DNA of 60,660 nt from Alteromonas sp. ALT199 (GTDB lineage: Bacteria; Pseudomonadota; Gammaproteobacteria; Enterobacterales; Alteromonadaceae). Each line of letters opens with the position of its first letter. Within the stretch, counting starts at the first letter, position 1. A program made the position numbers and the translations under genes. Shown here piece after piece: positions 54,860 to 60,660 of the stretch. The stretch lies in assembly GCF_018619335.1 (NCBI RefSeq), contig NZ_JAHHDX010000024.1:1-60660 (forward strand). Reading direction: 5' to 3'. Under the pieces are notes generated by a model. The model searched no databases. It was not told where the DNA came from and saw only the letters and a program-made list of their open reading frames with translations.

Positions 54860-54930
54860 AAAAAGGGTCTGTTGTTCTTTAATGTACTTTAAACCTTAGT
54901 TTGTACATCGAAGATCAACAGACCCTTTTT
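54860..54930. repeat. 71-bp REPIN-like inverted repeat
   Basis: Outer arms AAAAAGGGTCTGTTG and CAACAGACCCTTTTT are perfect over 15 bp. Pairing continues inward as TTCTTTAATGTAC with GTACATCGAAGAT, with three mismatches, to give about 28 bp per arm. It lies between the start of the nei gene and the end of the oxidoreductase gene, so it can also serve as that gene's terminator. It is not related to the GGGGTCAGAGTA family and lacks an associated transposase. Confidence 0.75.
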
Positions 54931-54976
54931 CTGATTTAACTAAAACTCAGATTGCCTTATTCGAACATTCTGCTGA

Positions 54977-56098
54977 TTAGTCCTTGCTTGGCACGATCAG
55001 ATACTTAGTGCCTGTCTTTTTCGCATTGTACAAAGCCACATTCTCTGGCTGTAGTGCTTCTTCCAGGCTTAATTCTTTGCTGTACGATGAAGCAAAGGTA
55101 GTGTTAATCTCCGTAGCTACTTTTTGATATAGCTCGCCCACGCGTTTCTTATCAAGCTTGCCTAAGAAGCGCATTAATAACCAGCCTCCAATACTCCAGG
55201 TCATACCGTAAGCGCGATTTAGAATGGTCGGCGAGAAATCTAAGCCGCCGTAAATATACACTTGTTTATTGCTATCAGAGCCATAGGTGTTGAAGCCTTT
55301 TGCATCTTTACTGCCCGACGCTTCCATCATAGTAAGGATATCGCTAACTAGCTCACCGCCGCCAATGGCGTCGAACGCAAGCGTGGCGCCAGTGCTGTCG
55401 ATGGCTTTGTAAAGTTCAGCTTTAAAATTCTCGCTGCTGGAATCAAGCACAATTTTCGCGCCAATACCTTTAAGTAGGTCTACCTGCTCTTGGCTACGAA
55501 CAATATTCACGAGCTCTACGCCTTGCTCTAAACAAATTTTGTTTAGCATTTGCCCAAGATTAGACGCCGCGGCGGTGTGAACTAGGGCTTTGTGCCCCTC
55601 CATACGCATGGTTTCAACCATACCAAGTGCAGTAAGCGGGTTAACAAATGAAGACGCTGCTTGTTGCGGCGTAGTGCTATCCATATGAGGTAAACATGCC
55701 TGCATAGGTACACACGCATATTCGGTGTACGCTGCGCCGGTAAGAATAGATACGGTTTTACCCATCAAAGCCTGCGCTTCAGGGCTGTCGCCTGCCGCAA
55801 CTACAGTACCTGCGCCTTCATTCCCTATAGGTAAAGTTTGGTCAAGACGAGACTTAATACGGCTTAGCAAAGGCTTGTGTACCGGTGCAACCAATGCATT
55901 TTTATCCGCATCGAAGGTCGCTTTATCAAGACTTGCGGGGCCAAACATAGGCCACATATCTGAAGGATTTATCGGAGAGGCTTCCATGCGCACAATCACT
56001 TCATGTGCCTTCGGCTCTGGAACATCAACTTCTTTTAGCGATACCTGAAGCTCACCTTCTGACGTAATTAGCGTAAATAGTTGTTTAGATTTATTCAT
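54977..56098 (-). CDS. Zinc-type alcohol dehydrogenase/quinone oxidoreductase-like (MDR) protein
   Basis: A 373-residue medium-chain dehydrogenase. An N-terminal GroES-like domain has VPEPKAHEVIVRMEASPINPSDMWPMFG and GNEGAGTVVAAG; the coenzyme domain shows HTAAASNLGQMLNKICLEQG in place of the common GxGxxG motif, then VRSQEQVDLLKGIGAKIVLDSS and FDAIGGGEL. The catalytic zinc ligands of true alcohol dehydrogenases (Cys-His-Glu) are not evident, so it is closer to quinone oxidoreductase-like or enoyl reductase-type members, probably NADPH-dependent. It is a lone gene, followed by the REPIN-like repeat. Confidence 0.82.
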   Translation of the reverse strand: MNKSKQLFTLITSEGELQVSLKEVDVPEPKAHEVIVRMEASPINPSDMWPMFGPASLDKATFDADKNALVAPVHKPLLSRIKSRLDQTLPIGNEGAGTVVAAGDSPEAQALMGKTVSILTGAAYTEYACVPMQACLPHMDSTTPQQAASSFVNPLTALGMVETMRMEGHKALVHTAAASNLGQMLNKICLEQGVELVNIVRSQEQVDLLKGIGAKIVLDSSSENFKAELYKAIDSTGATLAFDAIGGGELVSDILTMMEASGSKDAKGFNTYGSDSNKQVYIYGGLDFSPTILNRAYGMTWSIGGWLLMRFLGKLDKKRVGELYQKVATEINTTFASSYSKELSLEEALQPENVALYNAKKTGTKYLIVPSKD

Positions 56099-56218
56099 AT
56101 TGACTCTTGTGCCCTAAAAATTAAACGCTGTATGTGCTGCTACGCTAACACGCCACCACTATCAGCAATATTTATATTTCTAATAGATATGCGTTTCGAC
56201 CACTTATACAGCAAAAAA

Positions 56219-56345
56219 ATGGGGTCAGAGTACTTTTTTTGCGAAAACTTCCGCGTGCCACCCCGTCATCTGCATCAAGTAATACTGCTACTTTCCCATC
56301 ACACAGTGCGACATGGCATTAACCGATAAAGTACTCTGACCCCAT
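56219..56345. repeat. REPIN of the GGGGTCAGAGTAC family
   Basis: ATGGGGTCAGAGTAC (56219-56233) and GTACTCTGACCCCAT (56331-56345) are perfect 15-bp inverted copies enclosing 97 bp of non-coding sequence. It lies in the divergent region between the MDR gene and the next hypothetical gene, and thus in or near their promoters. The ends match those of the Y1 transposase element 700 bp away, which can likely mobilise it in trans. Confidence 0.88.
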
Positions 56346-56397
56346 TACTTGGGTTACACTGTTATGCCTCTATCAACTTGCTATGATGAATTGAGAA

Positions 56398-56991
56398 ATG
56401 AAGAAGTTTTGTGCATACCTATTACTTGGGCTTACTGGAATAAGCAATGTGGCGTTTGGTAAAGCTGCACCTTTGGTCTCAATTCCTACCCACGACGCGT
56501 TTTTTAATTCAATAAAAGCGCACTGCGGAAAAGCGTTTCAAGGGAAAGTGAGTAAGGATAATGTTGGTAATACCTTCGGTGATGCAGAACTTGTTATGCA
56601 AGTACGAAAGTGCACAGACTCAGAAATTCAAATTCCTTTTCACGTGGGTGACGACGCGTCCCGCACCTGGATATTAACAAAGACTGGCGCTGGCCTTATG
56701 TTAAAACACGACCACAGAAATAAAGACGGCAGTTTCCACTCTTCAACCATGTACGGCGGGCACACTGTAGATGAAGGATACGCCCAAGTTCAGTCATTCC
56801 TCGCAGACGCCTATTCAAAAGCATTATTTATAGAATCTGGGATAGCAGCATCCACTGATAACGTGTGGCAAATGATGATTTACCCTAACCGCTTTAGCTA
56901 TCGACTAATTCGCCCTGCCCGCGAAGTACAGGTAGATTTTGATCTCGAAAATCCCATAGCAACGCCAAGCGCCCCTTGGGGATATGAATAA
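56398..56991 (+). CDS. Conserved secreted hypothetical protein
   Basis: A 197-residue exported protein; signal peptide MKKFCAYLLLGLTGISNVAFG. The mature part contains SIKAHCGKAFQGKVSKDN, VMQVRKC, IPFHVGDDASRTWILTKTG, LKHDHRNKDGS, STMYGGHTVDEG and a C-terminal REVQVDFDL segment, a set of motifs I recall from a conserved family of small secreted bacterial proteins with no known function. The His and Asp residues in LKHDHR and TMYGGHT could bind a metal. Its TAA stop codon shares its last base with the left end of the transposase element, so that element inserted at, or created, this boundary. Confidence 0.75.
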   Translation: MKKFCAYLLLGLTGISNVAFGKAAPLVSIPTHDAFFNSIKAHCGKAFQGKVSKDNVGNTFGDAELVMQVRKCTDSEIQIPFHVGDDASRTWILTKTGAGLMLKHDHRNKDGSFHSSTMYGGHTVDEGYAQVQSFLADAYSKALFIESGIAASTDNVWQMMIYPNRFSYRLIRPAREVQVDFDLENPIATPSAPWGYE

Positions 56992-57894
56992 TGGGGTCAG
57001 AGTACATTTTCTAGTTTGGGAGAGTTAACTAAGCCATTTATTTCAACCTTCCTGCTTGCCCGTTAGACCAGTTTTGGTAGGTACAGGGTTGTAGCCTTTA
57101 CTCAATTCACTCATTTTAGTAGAGAGAATATAGAAAGGGGTTTGGTGAAAATATGGCAAGGAAACCTCGTTTGGCTCCCGCAGGCTATCCTCAACACGTC
57201 ATCCAAAGAGGTAACAATCGCTCAATATGCTTTAAGTGTGAAAACGACTACATCGCTTATATAAACTGGCTTAAAAAGTTCTCTACAAAATTTGATGTAA
57301 GCATACATGCTTGGGTATTGATGTCCAATCATGTTCATTTACTTTGCACACCCAAACTTGATAACCTTGGTGTAAGCAAGATGATGCAAGCGCTTGGTCG
57401 CATGTATGTGAGGTACTTTAACCACAAGTATGAGCGCTCTGGAACATTGTGGGAAGGTAGGTTTCATTCCAGCCTGGTCTCTAACGACGAATATCTTCTC
57501 ACAGTTTACAGATATATCGAGCTGAACCCTGTAAGAGCAAACATGGTCGAAAAACCGGTTGAATATAAATGGTCTAGCTACAGAATAAATGCGTTAGGCA
57601 CATTTTCATCACTGCACAGTCCTCATCCTGTATACCTAAATTTAGGAGCTTCAGAACACCAGCGTCTTGTGGCTTACCGAGCTCGGTTCGATGATGAACT
57701 GCCTCAAACTGTCATTGATAAAATTCAAAATGGTACTCGAAGAGGACTAGTGCTGGGAAGCGATACATTTAAACAGCAAATTGAAAGCCTAACTGGGCAC
57801 CGCTTAAAGTACGAAGCTTTAGGTAGACCACCGCATACCAGTCAGCAGCTGACTGCTGAGCACTCGGAAATAACTTAATGTACTCTGATCCCAT
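56991..57894 (+). mobile_element. REP-associated Y1 transposase element with intact ends
   Basis: The left end ATGGGGTCAGAGTACATT and right end AATGTACTCTGATCCCAT (57877-57894) are 18-bp inverted copies with one mismatch, and enclose a complete RAYT gene. The same core occurs in REP pairs at 45.3 kb and 56.2 kb and as a single copy in front of the RecQ-like gene. RAYTs are single-copy domesticated relatives of IS200/IS605 transposases that spread REP sequences. No target duplication is visible, which is expected for Y1 elements. Confidence 0.87.
57153..57878 (+). CDS. REP-associated tyrosine transposase (RAYT, Y1/HUH type)
   Basis: A 241-residue Y1 transposase. The N-terminal MARKPRLAPAGYPQHVIQRGNNR is the characteristic RAYT opening, the HUH metal site is His60-Val-His62 in MSNHVHLL, and the catalytic tyrosine is in the helix VYRYIELNPVRANMV (about 118-132). 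SSYRINALG and the C-terminal basic tail follow. It cuts single-stranded DNA at REP hairpins. The start is preceded by AAAGGGG. The stop codon overlaps the right REP end. The reading frame is intact, and ends matching it occur in several places in this window, so it may still be active. Confidence 0.92.
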   Translation: MARKPRLAPAGYPQHVIQRGNNRSICFKCENDYIAYINWLKKFSTKFDVSIHAWVLMSNHVHLLCTPKLDNLGVSKMMQALGRMYVRYFNHKYERSGTLWEGRFHSSLVSNDEYLLTVYRYIELNPVRANMVEKPVEYKWSSYRINALGTFSSLHSPHPVYLNLGASEHQRLVAYRARFDDELPQTVIDKIQNGTRRGLVLGSDTFKQQIESLTGHRLKYEALGRPPHTSQQLTAEHSEIT

Positions 57895-57922
57895 TTTTTA
57901 TATCGTAACTTGGAAGCTTATT

Positions 57923-57939
57923 AATGTACTCTGACCCCA
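57923..57939. repeat. Single REP end overlapping the recQ-like start
   Basis: AATGTACTCTGACCCCA is a third right-type end, in the same orientation as the element's right end, 29 bases away. The RecQ-like start codon (57924-57926) and codons 2-6 lie inside it. Confidence 0.85.
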
Positions 57940-59963
57940 ATATTTTACAGCAGCTTTTTGGTTTTTCAGCGTTTCGCGAGGGGCAAAAAGAGGCGGTGGA
58001 CTCTCTACTTAGTGGGCATTCAACGTTGGCTATTTTTCCGACTGGTTCGGGTAAATCACTATGTTACCAGTACGTAGCTACGCAATTGCCACATTTAACT
58101 CTGGTTGTATCTCCGCTATTAGCGCTGATGAAAGATCAACTAGAGTTTTTACATAGCAAAGGCATTGCGGCGGCAAGTATTGACTCCACGTTAACTCTTG
58201 AACAAAACAAGCAAGTGATGAACGATGTGCGTTCAGGGCAATGTAAAGTATTGATGGTATCGGTGGAGCGATTTAAGAACGAGCGCTTTAGGCAGTTCAT
58301 TGAGTCTGTTCGAGTAAGTATGCTAGTGATTGATGAAGCGCACTGTATTTCTGAATGGGGCCATAACTTTCGCCCTGATTACCTAAAACTTCCAGCCTAC
58401 CAAAAAGAGTTAAATATCCCACTGGTATTGCTACTTACTGCAACGGCCACTAAGAAAGTAAAGGAAGATATGTCGGCGCGATTTGATATTGCGCCTAATA
58501 ATATTATTCAAACAGGGTTTTATCGACCTAACTTAAATTTATATGTTCGTCCTGTGCTCGAGCCAAACAAAAACCGAGCTTTAATTGAAGAAATTCAAAA
58601 GCAACAAGGTGCAGGGATTGTTTACGTCACATTGCAAAATAGTGCAGAGGAGGTTGCCCTTTTCTTACAGCAGCAAGGTTTTGCAGCTAAAGCCTACCAT
58701 GCTGGCCTCGACAATGAAGTAAGGCAAAATATCCAGCAAGCTTTCATGAGCAATAAACTTCAAGTTGTTGTGGCTACCATTGCCTTTGGCATGGGCATAG
58801 ATAAGTCGGATATACGCTTTGTTATTCATTACGACCTGCCGAAATCTATTGAAAATTACAGCCAAGAAATTGGCAGAGGCGGACGGGATGGCGAAGCAGC
58901 AAACTGTACCGTACTCGCGAACCTCGACGGATTAGTAACGATAGAAAACTTTGTGTATGGCGACACACCGGATAAAAGCGCTATAGAACGCGTAATTGAC
59001 GACATTAAGTCGCAATCCCCTGCAATGGAAAAAAGAGTAACGCGAGATGGAGCGAAACAAGATAAAGCCAAACAATATGCAGCTAACCAAACTAACTCAT
59101 CAGTTAGTATTGATAATAATGTTTACCAATGGGAAACACAGATAAATAATTTGTCGAGTGCGAGTAATATTCGTCAGCTTCCGCTTAAAACTCTGTTAGT
59201 ACAGCTTGAACTGGCTAACGTTATTCGTCCTTTGTATGCCTATTTTGCAGAATACAAATTCCGCTTTATTTCAGATAAAGCCACTATATTAAACTTGTTT
59301 TCAGAAGAGCGAGCGCGTTTTCTAGATGCTGTATTTACGCATTCAAACATGAAAAAAGTATGGGGCGTTGTCGATTTTGAAAGTATTTATCAGCACTACG
59401 GCGCTGAACGTTCAAGAGTGGTTACTGCGTTAGAGTATTTACACGAACACAACTATATAGAGCTCGCATCGCGTTTAATCACAGACGTATACCGGGTTAA
59501 TAATGGATTGCTGCAAGATGGCGATTTGGTCAATAAACTAGCAAACTACTTCGCAGAAAACGAGCAAAAAGAAGTCGAACGCATCGCCGCGCTAGTAAGC
59601 TTTTTCGAACAAAACACCTGTTTGAGTCATAACTTATCAGCGTATTTTGATGATACTCAAGCACCAAAGGCGTGTGGACATTGCAGTGTATGCAAAGGCG
59701 ATGTGGCAAAGCTTAGCTATTCATCACCAATATCAACACCAGATAATCAGCAAGTATCAGAAGCTATGACAGCGCTAAAAGCGCATTTAAATGGTAAGTT
59801 TGAAGGCCCAATTACACCTTCCATTTTTTGCAGGTTCCTAACCGGCATGACCATGCCTTTGTTTAGTCGCTTGAAAATAAGACAAGTTAAAGGGTTCGGC
59901 AGCTTTGAACACTGCCGATATGCAGACGTTTTAAAAGAAGTGAACGCTGTCTTGTGCCGATGA
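57924..59963 (+). CDS. RecQ-family ATP-dependent DNA helicase (no HRDC)
   Basis: A 679-residue RecQ-like helicase. Walker A PTGSGKS at 39-45, the DEAH box at 137-140 (LVIDEAHCISEWGHNFRPDY), the motif IV region YVTLQNSAEEVA, and GRGGRDGE (motif VI) give a complete helicase core. A RecQ-Ct zinc-binding part has the cysteine pair pattern CLSHNL ... CGHCSVC. No HRDC domain is seen; the C-terminal third is unlike E. coli RecQ and contains a winged-helix-like stretch. It unwinds DNA during repair. The protein begins MYSDPN, encoded entirely by a REP end. No upstream in-frame start exists before a stop codon, and the ribosome-binding site GGAAG lies outside the REP, so the REP base ATG is the start. 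Confidence 0.9.
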   Translation: MYSDPNILQQLFGFSAFREGQKEAVDSLLSGHSTLAIFPTGSGKSLCYQYVATQLPHLTLVVSPLLALMKDQLEFLHSKGIAAASIDSTLTLEQNKQVMNDVRSGQCKVLMVSVERFKNERFRQFIESVRVSMLVIDEAHCISEWGHNFRPDYLKLPAYQKELNIPLVLLLTATATKKVKEDMSARFDIAPNNIIQTGFYRPNLNLYVRPVLEPNKNRALIEEIQKQQGAGIVYVTLQNSAEEVALFLQQQGFAAKAYHAGLDNEVRQNIQQAFMSNKLQVVVATIAFGMGIDKSDIRFVIHYDLPKSIENYSQEIGRGGRDGEAANCTVLANLDGLVTIENFVYGDTPDKSAIERVIDDIKSQSPAMEKRVTRDGAKQDKAKQYAANQTNSSVSIDNNVYQWETQINNLSSASNIRQLPLKTLLVQLELANVIRPLYAYFAEYKFRFISDKATILNLFSEERARFLDAVFTHSNMKKVWGVVDFESIYQHYGAERSRVVTALEYLHEHNYIELASRLITDVYRVNNGLLQDGDLVNKLANYFAENEQKEVERIAALVSFFEQNTCLSHNLSAYFDDTQAPKACGHCSVCKGDVAKLSYSSPISTPDNQQVSEAMTALKAHLNGKFEGPITPSIFCRFLTGMTMPLFSRLKIRQVKGFGSFEHCRYADVLKEVNAVLCR

Positions 59964-60019
59964 CAGGCTTTTTCTGGCGATTGACTGGCTGACGACGAGC
60001 CAATGCTAAATTGGTGCCG

Positions 60020-60041
60020 TGCCCTTTTACTAAAAAGGGCA
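60020..60041. terminator. Hairpin between convergent genes
   Basis: TGCCCTTTT-ACTA-AAAAGGGCA forms a perfect 9-bp stem. Both sides lack a long T-tract, but the arms themselves are T- and A-rich. Likely terminator for the RecQ-like and START-like genes. Confidence 0.6.
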
Positions 60042-60121
60042 GTTCCTTCTAACTATCTGGTGCTTGAATGTGCGCTACTTGTCGCAGATTTAACCCGTTA
60101 TTTTATAAAGCAAACGCCTCA

Positions 60122-60562
60122 TTACGCCATATTATCAATCTGCTTTAAAATACTGCCGAAAGCACGGCTTCCAACATTTTGTATCTGTTTGTCGAAGTAA
60201 AGGCTTCCTAAGAGGAAAATGGTAATGTGCCCTTTCGAGCGCCAGGTAACATGCGTTTTTCCATTTTCATCTTTAAGCGTTATTTCACCTAACTGGTGGT
60301 CGTATGGCAAGGGCTTAGACTTTACCACTTTATAGCCCAGTTTATACGGCGGGTCGTAGGCCACTATCTCTTCGTGCAGATTCGAGCCCCCAGAAATTAT
60401 CTCGCGAACAGCCCCTAGCCCATTTGTTTCATGCTTACCTTTAACCAACAAATTAGACTGCTCGATAGCTTTGAACTGCGCGTAGTTAGCATGGTCACTT
60501 AATATGGAAAAAACCTCATCGATAGGTTTATTTATGGTTCGCGCTACATGAATTGAAAACAC
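60122..60562 (-). CDS. SRPBCC/START-like (polyketide cyclase-type) protein
   Basis: A 146-residue single-domain protein of the SRPBCC superfamily (Bet v 1/START/polyketide cyclase fold). The family pattern starts MFSIHVARTINKPIDEVFSILSDHANYAQF, continues with GLGAVREIISGGSNLHEEIVAYDPPYKLGYKVVKS and THVTWRSKGHI, and ends in a long helix (NVGSRAFGSILKQIDNMA) expected to close the hydrophobic pocket. It should bind a small hydrophobic ligand; neither ligand nor partner is known. The gene is isolated at the right-hand end of the window. Confidence 0.82.
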   Translation of the reverse strand: MFSIHVARTINKPIDEVFSILSDHANYAQFKAIEQSNLLVKGKHETNGLGAVREIISGGSNLHEEIVAYDPPYKLGYKVVKSKPLPYDHQLGEITLKDENGKTHVTWRSKGHITIFLLGSLYFDKQIQNVGSRAFGSILKQIDNMA

Positions 60563-60660
60563 GCTTTATTCCTTTTTTGTACATTTTTATTAGCGATATT
60601 TTTCGATAATAGTCTAAACACAATCAAACGTTTACTTAATATAACTTATTGTTAGTGGGC

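Noticed and set aside
1..60660. CRISPR arrays, tRNA or rRNA genes, prophage or integrative element
   Set aside because: I looked for clustered direct repeats with regular spacers, tRNA-like cloverleafs and integrase or phage structural genes and saw none. A tRNA or covariance-model scan would be needed for a definite negative.

Overview
The window looks like chromosome from a marine gammaproteobacterium of the Alteromonas type. This is an inference from gene content: a class GN sortase with its VIT/vWA target, DUF748 and DUF2780 proteins, YaeQ, YehS, Nei and SetA-like proteins, and moderate-to-low G+C. No rRNA, tRNA, CRISPR array or prophage was recognised. Most of the sequence is ordinary chromosome, with an accessory feel at about 41.5-45.5 kb and 54.8-58 kb.

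Layout. 0-6.5 kb: a lipoprotein, an unknown protein, and an envelope-stress divergon (Spy/CpxP-like chaperone facing a CpxR/CpxA-like pair, with a perfect CpxR box between), then a short class I adenylate cyclase homologue. 6.7-8.4 kb: a BlaI-type repressor and an M56 metallopeptidase sensor with a TonB-C tail, preceded by two matching dyad operators. 8.7-14.5 kb: a DUF2780 protein, a giant DUF748/AsmA-like protein, glyoxalase I and a YehS-like protein. 14.7-18.5 kb: a three-subunit molybdenum aldehyde oxidoreductase (PaoABC type). 18.5-30.3 kb: an exported dienelactone hydrolase, a DUF547-DUF1223 fusion transcribed with a radical SAM enzyme, a divergent secreted protein with a catalase-like segment, a PepSY protein and TonB receptor, and a large beta-propeller protein. 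30.5-35.3 kb: a peptide-type ABC importer whose first permease is frameshifted. 35.5-41.3 kb: a TPR-GGDEF protein, two short-chain dehydrogenases, a DJ-1/PfpI protein and a BrkB-like membrane protein.

41.5-45.3 kb is the most interesting gene block: a double-glycine-leader, bacteriocin-like peptide with a palindrome just upstream, an attenuator-like hairpin, a small membrane protein that could give immunity, then the VIT/vWA sortase target and its class GN sortase. The target carries an atypical sorting motif (YPQTS instead of LPxTG). 45.4-54.8 kb holds adenosine deaminase, a thioredoxin-fold protein, YaeQ, a lipoprotein made of 11-residue repeats, a retropepsin-like protease, a small GKPP-repeat secreted protein, a nitroreductase, a SetA-like exporter and endonuclease VIII. 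55-60.6 kb holds a zinc-type oxidoreductase, a REP-associated Y1 transposase with its REP ends, a RecQ-family helicase and a START-like protein.

The strongest unexpected signal is a dispersed REP family (core GGGGTCAGAGTA) matching the ends of the Y1 transposase element. Its copies sit exactly on gene boundaries. They encode the last residues and stop codons of both the sortase and adenosine deaminase (each ending Gly-Ser-Glu-stop), touch the stop codons of two other genes, and provide the start codon and first residues of the RecQ homologue.
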